A stretch of DNA of 64,000 nucleotides, taken from Melastoma dodecandrum. Taxonomy: Eukaryota; Streptophyta; Magnoliopsida; Myrtales; Melastomataceae. The stretch covers positions 806,001 to 870,000 of the forward strand of contig JARUPY010000385.1 of the NCBI GenBank assembly GCA_029817715.1. Reading direction: 5' to 3'. The position numbers and the translations under genes were made by a program. This document shows positions 46,367 to 55,204 of the stretch, piece after piece (the first letter of the stretch is position 1; the number at the start of each line of letters is the position of its first letter). The notes under the pieces were generated by a model that was not told where the DNA came from, searched no databases, and saw only the letters and a list, made by a program, of their open reading frames with translations.

Positions 46367-46831
46367 GCCGTCCTCTCGCAGTTCGCAATCTATATACAAA
46401 CACCTCGCGAAATTAGGATTATCAGGTCTTATTTGACCATCAAGCCATGAAGCACTTGGGAGCTGCAATCGATGGAAGCGTCCGATGCAATGAGAAATTG
46501 CAGACGTGATGTCTGCGCATCGTCTGGATCTCGATGACGTTCCCCGATCCAACAGCGGCGGAGCCTCGATGATCGCATCGGCGACCGCCTGATCGAGGAC
46601 GCCGAGACGGTATCGTCCGCGCGGAGAACCGGACTCGACCGCCTATGCGCTCTCTGCGATGAGATCATCTCCGCCTGAGGGTGTCCGCGTTCCACCGGGG
46701 TGACGCGGCCGAAGGTCGACGCGGCCACTCGGTCTTTCGCACCGGGTCGAGGCCCGAAGACGCCGCGCAGGCGTCAGCCCGCGCGCAGCGTCGAGGCCGC
46801 CATTCCCCGTTCGCAGGAGGTTGCGCCCGCG
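46367..46831. other. AT-rich gap between the chemotaxis receptor and hpnP-like gene
   Basis: This 465-base gap begins with a clearly less GC-rich region (about 46270-46450, such as TTTAATATTTAATGCACATA inside the receptor start). No complete gene was seen. A short reading frame at 46547-46678 has coding-like base use but no start (described separately). The rest shows nothing recognisable. Confidence 0.4.
46547..46678 (+). pseudogene. Possible remnant of a small gene
   Basis: A 43-codon open stretch ending in TGA, with strong GC bias at third positions and a helical, charged peptide (RRSLDDRIGDRLIEDAETV, then RLCALCDEII). No ATG, GTG or TTG start is in frame. A stop lies three codons upstream, while an ATG at 46509 is in a different frame. 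This may be the end of a broken small gene. The family was not recognised. Confidence 0.25.
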
Positions 46832-48475
46832 CTACGCCGCCTCGCGCTCCGGCACCAGCTTGCGCCGCGCTGAGTCCCACCAGCTCCGGTCGCGGGCCTC
46901 CTTCGCCTCCGCGGCCTTGGCGGCGTAGAAGGACGCGTTGTGCTCGCCGCGCAGGGCCTCGCGGGTGAAGCGGATCAGGTGGTGGGCCACGAAGCCCATG
47001 TTGAACACCGCTTCGATCTGCCCGCGCTTCAGCGCATAGCCCGCCGCGCTCCAGAAGGGCTTGCGATAGTCGGAAAAAATCCCGACCCGGGTGATGATGT
47101 TGAAGCCGAGGATCAGGCCGCGGCGCAGGTTGGTGAAGGTGAGCTTGCCCGCGGTCGGCGTCGTGATGCGGTTCGGGTAGGTCACCGCGCATTGGTGCTT
47201 GAACCGCTCGAAGATCTTTTCGGGCGTGTAGGCATGCGCGATAGCCCGCCGCCAGCTGCTCACGACGGTATCGTGCGGACGCTTGAACAGGACGTTCGAT
47301 TCGAGGCTGGCATCGTGGATGAGCCGGCCCTCGCGGGTGAGCCGGTCCCAGAGCGGCGTCTTGGGCAGGGCCTGGAGCAGGTTGATGGTCAGGACGGGGA
47401 TCGCCGAGCGGTCGATGAAGTCGATCAGGTTCTGCTCGGATTTGTCGGTGTCGGAATCGAGCCCGAGGATGATGCCGGAGGTCACCTCCAGCCCGTAGGA
47501 ATTCAGGGTCTCGATCGCCTCGTACATCGGCACGGCGGCGTTGTGGGTCTTGTCGATCCCCTTGAGCGCCTCCGCCTCCGGGGTCTCGATGCCGACGAAC
47601 ACCGTCATGAAGTTCGCCTGCCGCATCAGCTCGAGGATCTCGGGCTGCTTGGCCATGTTCAGCGTCGCCTCGCAGGCGAACTGGAGCGGGTAGTTGTTCT
47701 TCTTCTGCCATTCCACGAGGTGCGGCAGCATCTCGCGGGTCGCCTTGCGGTTGGCGATGAAATTGTCGTCGACGAAGTACACCACCGCCGGGTGGCCCGG
47801 CTGGCTGATGATCGCGTCGAGCTCGGCACACATCTGCTCCGGGCTCTTCAGGCGCGGCTGGCGGCCGTAGAGCTGCGGGATGTCGCAGAACTCGCAGCGA
47901 TAGGGGCAGCCCGAGGAGAATTGCAGGGAGCCGATCAGGTAGCGCTTGAGCGGCGCCGCCTCGTAGGCCGGGGCCGGGAAGTCGGCGAGCGCGAGCCGGT
48001 CCTTGGTCTCCAACACCATCTGGGCGGGGGGCGGCGTCAGGTCGGCGTCGAGCCGGGCGACGAGCTGGTCGGTGGCGTCGCCGATCTCGCCGATATGGAG
48101 GTAGTCGAAGTCGCCGTACTTCTCCGGCGCGCCCGAGACCGAGGGCCCGCCCAGCACCGTGACCTTGCCGGCCGCATGCGCCCGGTCGCGGATGTCATGG
48201 ATCTGCGGCTCCTGGATGTGCATGCCGGAGACGAACACCGCATCGGCCCAGGCGAAATCGGCCGGACCCGCGCGGCGGATATTCTCATCGATGAACCGGC
48301 ATTCCCACGCCTCCGGCATGTAGGCCGCGATCAGCAGCAGCCCTTGGGGCGGCATGAACGCCTTCACCCCGCCCATCAGCGGGTAGGCATGGGAGAACGT
48401 CCCGAAGGACGGCGTGTAGGCGGGGAAGACGCACAGGATGCGTCGCTTGGAGGAGACCGTCAGGGTGCATCGCAT
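46832..48475 (-). CDS. hpnP: Cobalamin-binding radical SAM protein, HpnP-like (hopanoid C-2 methylase)
   Basis: A 547-residue protein. A B12-binding domain (about residues 12-150: RILCVFPAYTPSFGTF, AFMPPQGLLLIAAYMPE, FVSGMHIQ, VLGGPSVSG) leads to the radical SAM core with Cys190, Cys194 and Cys197 (CPYRCEFCDIPQLYG), then YFVDDNFIANRKA, CEATLNMA, GIETPEAEAL and NLLQALPKTPLWDRL. The C-terminal part resembles DUF4070. These features are those I recall for HpnP, which adds the C-2 methyl of hopanoids, and Methylobacterium makes 2-methylhopanoids. A related B12 radical SAM protein at 22031-23719 differs in its motifs. Confidence 0.62.
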   Translation of the reverse strand: MRCTLTVSSKRRILCVFPAYTPSFGTFSHAYPLMGGVKAFMPPQGLLLIAAYMPEAWECRFIDENIRRAGPADFAWADAVFVSGMHIQEPQIHDIRDRAHAAGKVTVLGGPSVSGAPEKYGDFDYLHIGEIGDATDQLVARLDADLTPPPAQMVLETKDRLALADFPAPAYEAAPLKRYLIGSLQFSSGCPYRCEFCDIPQLYGRQPRLKSPEQMCAELDAIISQPGHPAVVYFVDDNFIANRKATREMLPHLVEWQKKNNYPLQFACEATLNMAKQPEILELMRQANFMTVFVGIETPEAEALKGIDKTHNAAVPMYEAIETLNSYGLEVTSGIILGLDSDTDKSEQNLIDFIDRSAIPVLTINLLQALPKTPLWDRLTREGRLIHDASLESNVLFKRPHDTVVSSWRRAIAHAYTPEKIFERFKHQCAVTYPNRITTPTAGKLTFTNLRRGLILGFNIITRVGIFSDYRKPFWSAAGYALKRGQIEAVFNMGFVAHHLIRFTREALRGEHNASFYAAKAAEAKEARDRSWWDSARRKLVPEREAA

Positions 48476-48548
48476 GGCGGCCTATCTAGCACAGCCGTGC
48501 GCGTTGGCGCCCCCCTCCGTGGTTGAGAATGGCGTGAGGGGGAATGGT

Positions 48549-48719
48549 GCCGCTGTCGCGGCTTGTTTTCGTGCTGGGTCCCGGGTCGCATTCCGCTAGC
48601 GCTCCATGCGCCCGGGAAAGGGCCTCGCGTTTAAGTCTGAAGCGCGCCCTTTTCCCGGACAGGTGGAGCGAAGCGGAACCTGATCCGGGAACCCGCACAA
48701 GACTCGCCGCGCAGCGGCT
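48549..48719. repeat. Palindromic repeat family A, copy 1
   Basis: About 170 bases built as a long imperfect inverted repeat. The left arm reads GTGCTGGGTCCCGGGTCGC, ATTCCGCTAGCGCTCCATG, CGCCCGGGAAAGG. The right arm reads CCTTTTCCCGGACAGG, TGGAGCGAAGCGGAACC, TGATCCGGGAACCCGCAC. The right end abuts the stop codon of the GIY-YIG gene. Confidence 0.8.
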
Positions 48720-49012
48720 CAAAATACGAGATCGTCATACAGGTCGCGCCAATCGGGATTGAAACCCTCAATCAGCGCGAGCTTCCAAGCCCGCCGCCAG
48801 CGCTTGATCGCATATTCCCGCACCCGCGCATCGATGATCCGCGGGTACGCCTCGTACCAGACCAGCAGGGTCACCCCGTAGTCCCGGGTGAATCCCGGCA
48901 TGGCGCCGGTGCGATGCTCCCGCACCCTCCGCGCCAGATCCGTGGTCGAACCCGTGTACAGCGTGCCGTTCCGCCGGCTCGCCAGAATGTACACGTGGGA
49001 CAGCCGCTCCAT
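48719..49012 (-). CDS. GIY-YIG nuclease-domain protein
   Basis: A 97-residue protein of the short GIY-YIG family (UPF0213/YhbQ-like): HVYILASRRNGTLYTGSTTD with the GIY/YIG-like tyrosines, then the arginine of DLARRVREHR, and a helical end (IKRWRRAWKLALIEGFNPDW). The catalytic fold of this superfamily cuts DNA, and small members have roles in DNA repair or are selfish-element relatives. It begins with ATG at 49012. Its 3' end touches palindromic repeat copy 1. It lies between hpnP and rplA with no other partner. Confidence 0.85.
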   Translation of the reverse strand: MERLSHVYILASRRNGTLYTGSTTDLARRVREHRTGAMPGFTRDYGVTLLVWYEAYPRIIDARVREYAIKRWRRAWKLALIEGFNPDWRDLYDDLVF

Positions 49013-49029
49013 CCGCGCCCCCGCAAACG

Positions 49030-49058
49030 AGAAACGCCCGGCCGTTTCCGGCCAGGCG
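49030..49058 (-). terminator. Terminator after rplA
   Basis: On the minus strand CGCCTGGCCG-GAAA-CGGCCGGGCG (one G-T pair) is followed by TTTCTCGTTT. It ends the secE-nusG-rplK-rplA transcript. Confidence 0.75.
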
Positions 49059-49086
49059 CTCCGCAGCGTGGACGAGTCGTCTTGCC

Positions 49087-49785
49087 TCAGGCGGTCAGAA
49101 CCGTGTTCGGCTCGACCTTCACGCCCGGGCCCATCGTCGAGGTGACGGCGATGCGCTGGACGTAGGTGCCCTTGGCGCCCGCGGGCTTCGCCTTGGCGAC
49201 GGCGTCCGCGAAGGCCTTGATGTTCTCGACGAGCTTGTCGGCGTCGAACGAGACCTTGCCGACGCCGGCATGCACGATACCGGCCTTCTCGACGCGGAAC
49301 TCCACCGAGCCGCCCTTGGCGCCGGCCACCGCACCCTTCACGTCCATGGTGACGGTGCCGACCTTCGGGTTCGGCATCAGGCCGCGCGGGCCCAGCACCT
49401 TACCCAGACGGCCGACCAGCGGCATCATGTCGGGGGTCGCGATGCAGCGGTCGAACTCGATCTTGCCGCCCTGCACGATCTCCAGGAGGTCCTCGGCGCC
49501 GACGATGTCGGCACCGGCCGCCTTGGCGTCGTCCGCCTTGGCGCCGCGGGCGAAGACCGCGACCCGCACCGTCCGGCCCGAGCCGTTCGGCAGATTGCAG
49601 ACGCCGCGGACCATCTGGTCGGCGTGGCGGGGATCGACACCGAGGTTCATGGAGACCTCGACGGTCTCGTCGAACTTCGCGGTCGCCCGCTCCTTCACCA
49701 GCTTGATCGCCTCGTCCAGGGGATAGAGCTTGGTGACCTCGATGCCCTCGCGGGCGGCGCGGATGCGCTTGCCTTCCTTAGCCAT
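49087..49785 (-). CDS. rplA: 50S ribosomal protein L1
   Basis: A 232-residue protein that forms the flexible L1 stalk near the ribosomal exit site. [32 protein letters not shown] and the signature [10 protein letters not shown], with [11 protein letters not shown] at the end, match the family. AGGGAGG precedes the ATG at 49785. It is encoded 11 bases after rplK and in Escherichia coli binds its own mRNA to limit translation. It is the last gene of this operon. Confidence 0.97.
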   Translation of the reverse strand: MAKEGKRIRAAREGIEVTKLYPLDEAIKLVKERATAKFDETVEVSMNLGVDPRHADQMVRGVCNLPNGSGRTVRVAVFARGAKADDAKAAGADIVGAEDLLEIVQGGKIEFDRCIATPDMMPLVGRLGKVLGPRGLMPNPKVGTVTMDVKGAVAGAKGGSVEFRVEKAGIVHAGVGKVSFDADKLVENIKAFADAVAKAKPAGAKGTYVQRIAVTSTMGPGVKVEPNTVLTA

Positions 49786-49796
49786 GCTGTCCTCCC

Positions 49797-50246
49797 TCAG
49801 GCCGTCACTTCGAGGCCCATGGCCCGGGCGGAGCCACGGATCATGGCAACGGCCGACTCGATCGAGTCGCAGTTGAGGTCGGGCATCTTCTTCTCGGCGA
49901 TCTCGCGCAGCTGCGCCTCGGAGATCTTGCCGACGGTCGGGCCCTTGCCCGGGGTCTTCGAGCCGGAGGCCGGCTTCTTGCCGATCTTCAGGCCGACGGC
50001 CTTCTTCAGGAAGAAGGTGACCGGGGGCTGCTTCATCTCGAAGGTGAAGGAGCGATCCTGATACGCGGTGATGATCACCGGGATCGGGGTGCCCTTCTCC
50101 ATCTGCGCGGTCTTCGCGTTGAAGGCCTTGCAGAATTCCATGATGTTGAGGCCGCGCTGACCGAGCGCGGGACCGATCGGCGGCGACGGGTTCGCCGCGC
50201 CGGCCGGGACCTGAAGCTTCACGTAGCCCGTGATCTTCTTCGCCAT
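49797..50246 (-). CDS. rplK: 50S ribosomal protein L11
   Basis: A 149-residue protein of the GTPase-associated centre. [43 protein letters not shown] in two segments and the C-terminal RNA-binding domain ([25 protein letters not shown]) are standard. The ATG at 50246 follows GGGAGCAG. It lies 235 bases after nusG, and that gap carries a long inverted repeat. Confidence 0.97.
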   Translation of the reverse strand: MAKKITGYVKLQVPAGAANPSPPIGPALGQRGLNIMEFCKAFNAKTAQMEKGTPIPVIITAYQDRSFTFEMKQPPVTFFLKKAVGLKIGKKPASGSKTPGKGPTVGKISEAQLREIAEKKMPDLNCDSIESAVAMIRGSARAMGLEVTA

Positions 50247-50371
50247 GGGACTGCTCCCAATGAGAATCCGCCCCCACGCGGCCTGAAGCGCGGCGGGTCG
50301 GACGGTTGCAGGTCGCGGTGCGAGCCGTGGATCCCGGAGGCGAGGCCGGGCGGATCTCCCGCGGGGGTTTG

Positions 50372-50474
50372 GCGAATAGGGCGTAGCGAATAGCGAATAG
50401 GACGGCAGAGCCTGCCACACCGGGCGTCGCCATCCGCGGCGCCCCCTACTCGCTATTCGCTACTCCCTATTCGC
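50372..50474. repeat. Near-perfect 29-base inverted repeat between nusG and rplK
   Basis: The arm at 50372-50400 (starting GCGAATAGGGCGTAGCG) pairs with 50446-50474 at 27 of 29 positions. The intervening 45 bases form the loop. It is built from tandem CGCTATTCG-type units. Confidence 0.8.
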
Positions 50475-50481
50475 TCGACGC

Positions 50482-51015
50482 TCAGGCCTTCTCGACCTGG
50501 GCGTATTCGAGCTCCACCGGGGTGGCGCGGCCGAAGATCGACACGGCCACCTTGAGGCGGGAGCGGGCCTCGTCGATCTCCTCGACGGTGCCGTTGAAGC
50601 TGGCGAACGGGCCGTCGGCGACCCGGACGGTCTCGCCGATCTCGAAGGACACGGACGGCTTCGGCCGATCGACGCCCTCGGCGACCTGACCCTTGATCCG
50701 CTCGGCCTCGGCGTCGGGGATCGGCACCGGCTTCGACTTGTCGGCGCCCAGGAAGCCCGTGACCTTCGGGGTGTTCTTGATGAGGTGGTAGACCTCGTCG
50801 GTCAGGTCGCACTTCACCAGCACGTAGCCAGGGAAGAACTTGCGCTCGGCATCGACCTTCCGGCCGCGGCGCACCTCCACGACCTTCTCGATCGGGACCA
50901 TCACCTCGTCGAACAGCTCGGTCAGCCCGCGCTGGGCCGCCTGGTCCTTGATGGACTGCGCGACCTTGTTCTCGAAGTTCGAGTAGGCGTGGACGATGTA
51001 CCAGCGCTTCGACAC
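50482..51015 (-). CDS. nusG: Transcription termination/antitermination factor NusG
   Basis: A 177-residue factor that links RNA polymerase with Rho or the ribosome. The NGN domain begins KRWYIVHAYSNFENKVAQ (about residues 3-20) with KFFPGYVLVKCDLTDEVYHLI. The KOW domain ends the protein (GETVRVADGPFASFNGTVEEID). A GTG at 51015 (VSKRWYIV) gives the standard length; a TTG at 51027 is possible but sits directly on the ribosome binding site. It is 61 bases downstream of secE. Confidence 0.95.
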   Translation of the reverse strand: MSKRWYIVHAYSNFENKVAQSIKDQAAQRGLTELFDEVMVPIEKVVEVRRGRKVDAERKFFPGYVLVKCDLTDEVYHLIKNTPKVTGFLGADKSKPVPIPDAEAERIKGQVAEGVDRPKPSVSFEIGETVRVADGPFASFNGTVEEIDEARSRLKVAVSIFGRATPVELEYAQVEKA

Positions 51016-51076
51016 GGTTCCGTTCAACTCCGAATTAAGTCCGCGAGGTCTCCCCCGTTTCGACGGCAGCCAGGCC

Positions 51077-51373
51077 TCAGAGGCCCAGGATCAGGCCGAC
51101 CACGAAACGCAGGGCCTGATCCACCACGGTGAAGAACAGGCTCGCGGCCACCACCATCACGAACACCATGATGGTGGTGATCGTGGTCTCCCGGCGGCTC
51201 GGCCACGTGACCTTGCGGGCCTCGTCGCGGACCTGGGCGAAGAACTCGCCCGGCGTGGCGCGCTTCTGCGGCGCCCGGGCCGGGGTCGCCGGCCGGGCCG
51301 GGGGCGGGTTCGCGGGGCCGCGGGCCGCGCCGCGCACCATATCCACCTTCTTGGTCGCTTCGTTCGATGCCAT
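51077..51373 (-). CDS. secE: Preprotein translocase subunit SecE
   Basis: A 98-residue inner-membrane protein. The conserved C-terminal region EFFAQVRDEARKVTWPSRRET is followed by one membrane helix (TTIMVFVMVVAASLFFTVVD), typical of single-helix SecE. The N-terminal 40 residues are an Ala/Pro/Arg-rich extension not needed for the fold. It stabilises SecY in the translocon. It starts the secE-nusG unit, as in most bacteria. Confidence 0.94.
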   Translation of the reverse strand: MASNEATKKVDMVRGAARGPANPPPARPATPARAPQKRATPGEFFAQVRDEARKVTWPSRRETTITTIMVFVMVVAASLFFTVVDQALRFVVGLILGL

Positions 51374-51553
51374 GGCGCCGTTGTCTGTGCGTGTTCGGCC
51401 CCGGGCAGAGACCGCTCCGGGAACAGGAATGACGGCGCCGAGGACCCGGATGGGCCCGCACCGACGGTCGCTTCAGATCTCGGATTGCGCCCGCTCTAGC
51501 GCAACTCCACGGCCTTGTCGACCGGGCCGCCGCGCACGATGGGGCAGGAAGTC

Positions 51554-51630
51554 TGGCAGGAGTGGAGGGACTCGAACCCGCAACCTCCGGTTTTGGAGAC
51601 CGGCGCTCTGACCAGTTGAGCTACACTCCT
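51554..51630 (-). tRNA. tRNA-Trp (anticodon CCA)
   Basis: A 77-base gene including CCA. The acceptor stem is AGGAGTG / CACTCCT with discriminator G. The anticodon arm has loop CTCCAAA with anticodon CCA. The T arm is GCGGG-TTCGAGT-CCCTC-like. Its place between tuf and secE is usual in bacteria. Confidence 0.97.
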
Positions 51631-51967
51631 AGCGCGTTGCCCAATGCCTCATCGCGGCACGGCTGGCAAGGGGTGGCGTGCGGGAAGCGAGGCTTCGGGG
51701 CTGCTTCGCGGCGCTTCTCGTGCTGGGGCCCGGATCAGGTTCCGCTTCGCTCTCCCTGTCCGGGAAAGGCGTGGCTCAGAGTAAGGCACGACCTTTTTCC
51801 GGGCGCATGCAGCGCCAGCGGAATGCGGCCCGGGATCCAGCACGAGCATCGCCGCGAAGCGGCTCCACAACCAACGCCCGACCCCAAAAGACAACGCCGC
51901 CCCCCGACAAGTCGGAGGCCGGCGCCGCGAAGGCGGAGCGGCGCGCGACGCCACTCCGGATCCATCG
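51631..51967. repeat. Gap between tRNA-Trp and tuf with palindromic repeat family A, copy 2
   Basis: No gene. Positions about 51701-51862 form a long imperfect palindrome: GTGCTGGGGCCCGGATCAGG, TTCCGCTTCGCTCTCCCTG, TCCGGGAAAGGCG, then CTTTTTCCGGGCGCATGC, AGCGGAATGCGGCCCGGG, CCAGCACGAGCATCGCCGCG. It is the reverse orientation of copy 1 at 48549-48719. Confidence 0.8.
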
Positions 51968-52133
51968 TCAGTCGTTGATGGCGGCGACGACGCCGGCGCC
52001 CACGGTGCGGCCGCCTTCGCGAATCGCGAAGCGCAAACCTTTATCCATAGCCACCGGCGTGATCAGCTCTACTTCCACCGTCACGTTGTCGCCCGGCATC
52101 ACCATCTCCGTGCCCTCCGGCAGCTGCACCGAC

Positions 52134-52171
<38 letters not shown>

Positions 52172-52325
52172 ATAGCCCTTGAAGAACGGCGTGTGCCGCC
52201 CGCCTTCCTCCTTGCTCAGCACGTACACCTCGCACTCGAACTTCGTGTGCGGGGTGATCGAACCGGGCTTGCACAACACCTGCCCGCGCTCCACGTCCTC
52301 GCGCTTCGTGCCGCGCAGCAGCACC

Positions 52326-52375
<50 letters not shown>

Positions 52376-52840
52376 GACGCCCGTCACCGTCGTCTTGGTG
52401 GTCGCCCGGATGCCGACGATCTCGACCTCCTCGCCCACCTTCACGATCCCGCGCTCGACGCGGCCCGTCACCACCGTGCCGCGGCCCGAGATCGAGAACA
52501 CGTCCTCGATCGGCATCAGGAACGGCAGGTCGATCGGACGCTCCGGCTGCGGGATGTAGCTGTCCACCGTCGCCATCAGCGCCAGGACCGCTTCCTTGCC
52601 GATCTTCGGCTCCTTGTCCTCCAGCGCCATCAGCGCCGAGCCCTTGGTGATCGGGATGTCGTCGCCGGGGAAGTCGTACTTCGACAGCAGCTCGCGCACC
52701 TCCAGCTCGACCAGCTCCAGCAGCTCCTCGTCGTCGACCATGTCGACCTTGTTGAGGAACACCACCAGCGCCGGAACGCCGACCTGACGCGCCAGCAGGA
52801 TGTGCTCGCGGGTCTGCGGCATCGGGCCGTCGGCCGCCGA

Positions 52841-52891
<51 letters not shown>

Positions 52892-53158
52892 CACGTAGTC
52901 GGCGTGGCCGGGGCAGTCGACGTGGGCGTAGTGCCGGTTCGAGGTCTCGTACTCCACGTGCGCCGTCGAGATCGTGATCCCGCGCGCCTTCTCCTCCGGC
53001 GCCTTGTCGATCTGGTCGTAGGCCGTGAACGTCGCGCCGCCCGTCTCGGCCAGCACCTTCGTGATCGCCGCCGTCAGCGACGTCTTGCCGTGATCGACGT
53101 GACCGATCGTCCCGATGTTGCAGTGCGGCTTGGTGCGGGAGAACTTTTCCTTGCCCAT
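51968..53158 (-). CDS. tuf: Elongation factor Tu
   Basis: A 396-residue GTPase that brings aminoacyl-tRNA to the ribosome. G motifs GHVDHGKT (near residue 19), DCPGH, NKVDM and SALM are present. Domains 2 and 3 are complete to the end GVVAAIND. The start [12 protein letters not shown] at the ATG 53158 is the family one. Hyphomicrobiales often keep two tuf copies, but only one is in this window. A TTGACA at 53317-53312 (minus strand) may be the minus-35 of its promoter. Confidence 0.98.
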
Positions 53159-53468
53159 GATTCCCATTCCTGCGGCGGGGACCAATCGGAGGCCCCGGAT
53201 CCTGGTCGGCCGCCCCGAACTCGGACAGGGGCGCAAAACGCGGTCCGCTTAGAGGGTCGGCCGCCTCGGATCAAGATCCCGCGCGCGCGCAGGCGCGGCA
53301 CAGGGCGTCGCTGTCAAGCCACACCAACGAGTGCGGAACCGACGAAATATCAGTGCCCGACAGTAACGGGGCGCTTTCAAGGCACGGTGTGGCACGCAGG
53401 GCATAGCGAAACGCGGGCCGTGGAGCTTAACTGTTCCCAATCTCGCCCAAGCTCCGGATTCCCACCCC
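53159..53468. other. Divergent gap between tuf and the porin gene
   Basis: No gene. A perfect minus-35 hexamer TTGACA faces tuf at 53317-53312, but no good minus-10 follows at the normal distance. The porin promoter is presumably in 53380-53460. Confidence 0.45.
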
Positions 53469-54317
53469 ATGACCAAGACGCTCCTCCTCGCAACCGCCGC
53501 GACCGCCCTGGTCACGACGTCCGCCTCGGCCGCCGACCTGCCGCGCCGTGCCGCGCCGCCGCCGGTCTTCACGCCGGTGCCGGTCTTCACCTGGACGGGC
53601 TTCTACGGCGGCCTCGAGACCTCCTACACCTTCACCGACAAGCAGCGGATCAGCACCCTCGGCATCTCGGACGTCAACGCCCGCAACGTGGCGACCGGCG
53701 CCCGCCCAGCGGCGACCACGATCTCCAGCGACGGCTTCGCCAACATCGGCGGCACCGCCGGCTTCAACTACCAGTTCACGCCGGGTTCCGGCATCGTGGT
53801 CGGCGTCGCCAACAGCATCGACTGGACCGACCTCGCCAAGAGCCGCTACTACATCGGCAACACCGGTGCGATCAGCGGCTTCCGGCAGAGCACCGACTGG
53901 CTCGGCACCCTGGTCGGCCGCGCCGGCTACGCCTTCGACCGCGTCATGGTGTACGGCCTCGGCGGTCTGGCCTACGGCGGCGTCCTCTACGACGCGCGCT
54001 TCTTCACCCCCGGCGGCGCGCTGGCGTTCGCGGGCCGCCGCGACGATCTGGAAACCGGTTTCGCCTACGGCGGCGGCATCGAGTTCGCGCTGCCCACCGA
54101 CAGCTTCCTGAACACCTTCGCGATCGGCCGCTACCTGGGCCTGCGCTACGATGCGCTGACCATCAAGGCCGAGTACGTGCATTACGACCTCGGCAGCAAG
54201 AACGTGCTGGTCGGCTCGGTCCCGGGCGTCGGCGCCGGCACCGGCTACGTGTCGCGCTTCCGGACTGAGGGCGACATCGTCCGCGCGGGCTTCAATTACA
54301 AGTTTGGCGGCCTCTGA
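53469..54317 (+). CDS. Omp25-family outer-membrane porin-like protein
   Basis: A 282-residue exported beta-barrel. A signal peptide ([16 protein letters not shown]) is followed by a Pro-rich linker ([15 protein letters not shown]) and an eight-stranded barrel with alternating strands: [51 protein letters not shown], and an FNYKFG end. This is the Omp25/opacity class typical of Hyphomicrobiales, related to the first part of the large porin at 5515-7632. A terminator follows. Confidence 0.9.
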   Translation: MTKTLLLATAATALVTTSASAADLPRRAAPPPVFTPVPVFTWTGFYGGLETSYTFTDKQRISTLGISDVNARNVATGARPAATTISSDGFANIGGTAGFNYQFTPGSGIVVGVANSIDWTDLAKSRYYIGNTGAISGFRQSTDWLGTLVGRAGYAFDRVMVYGLGGLAYGGVLYDARFFTPGGALAFAGRRDDLETGFAYGGGIEFALPTDSFLNTFAIGRYLGLRYDALTIKAEYVHYDLGSKNVLVGSVPGVGAGTGYVSRFRTEGDIVRAGFNYKFGGL

Positions 54318-54673
54318 GGCCGGCCTCCGGGAGCACCGCTCCCGGTCCACATTCCAGGGCGCGCACCGTCATCGGGGCGCGCCTTTTTTCTTGGCCGAGC
54401 GACATTCCTGGCCGAGCCATTTTCTTGGCCGAGCGACGCCGGATCGCGGCGCGACACGGGACCGTGAACGCTCGGATCGGCTGTGCGCCCCCCCTCACCC
54501 CGAGGTGCCGGGGTGTGAGCGGAGGCCTCGAAGGAGCCCTCCAGGGATCGCACGGCTGGCTTGAGTCCGCCTTCGAGGCCCGCTGACGCGGACACCGAAG
54601 GATGAGGTGGGCTGGCGGGATCACCCGGATCGTACGGTCTCCGGCCGGACGCTTCGTGAGGCTTCCCGCCCCG
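54318..54673. repeat. Gap between porin and phnN with palindromic repeat family C
   Basis: No gene. Beyond the terminator at 54358-54389, positions 54491-54608 carry an inverted repeat: CCCCTCACCCCGAGGTGCC, GAGGCCTCGAAGGAGCC on one side and CCTTCGAGGCCCGCTGACGC, GAAGGATGAGG on the other. A second copy lies at 62438-62548. Confidence 0.75.
54358..54389 (+). terminator. Rho-independent terminator of the porin gene
   Basis: Stem GGCGCGC / GCGCGCC with a 12-base loop, followed by six T. Confidence 0.85.
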
Positions 54674-55204
54674 TCATCGCGAGCGCAGATGCGCGACCAG
54701 CTGACCCGCCGCGGCCTCCGGCGCCCCGACATTGACGAGGGTCACGTCCGCCGCCACCGGCGCCTCCCGCGCCAGGCGCGCGGCGAGGTCGCCGTCCTCC
54801 GGGCGGCCGCGGGCCGCGAGGCGCTGCATCAGGACCTCGGGCGGCGCCGTGATCTCGACGACGCTGACCAGCGGACAGGCCGCCCGCGCCTGCGCGACGA
54901 CGCGGCGCGAGACATTGCAGACCACCACGTGACCATCCTGCGCCAGGCAGCCGGCCTCCGCCGGGATGGCGTAGCCGAGGCCGTGGGCGCGCCAGTGCAG
55001 GGTGAAGCGGCCCGCCGCGCAGCCCTCCGCGAAGGCGGCCTCATCGATCTGGTCGTTGTCCTCGTCCGCGGAGGGCGGCCGCGTGACGAGGCGGCGCGGG
55101 AAGACGTAGCGGGGATCCCCCGCCAGGGTCTCCCGGGCCAGCCGGATCAGCGTATCCTTGCCGGCCCCGCTCGGGCCGACCACCAGGACGAGGCAGCCCG
55201 GCAT
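54674..55204 (-). CDS. phnN: Ribose 1,5-bisphosphate phosphokinase PhnN
   Basis: A 176-residue kinase. The Walker A loop GPSGAGKD (residues 10-17) and the guanylate-kinase-like fold (RRLVTRPPSADEDND, HVVVCNVSRRVV) identify PhnN, which phosphorylates ribose 1,5-bisphosphate to PRPP at the end of phosphonate degradation. Its ATG overlaps the phnM stop by one base (TGATG), so translation is coupled. It ends the phn operon. Confidence 0.92.
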   Translation of the reverse strand: MPGCLVLVVGPSGAGKDTLIRLARETLAGDPRYVFPRRLVTRPPSADEDNDQIDEAAFAEGCAAGRFTLHWRAHGLGYAIPAEAGCLAQDGHVVVCNVSRRVVAQARAACPLVSVVEITAPPEVLMQRLAARGRPEDGDLAARLAREAPVAADVTLVNVGAPEAAAGQLVAHLRSR

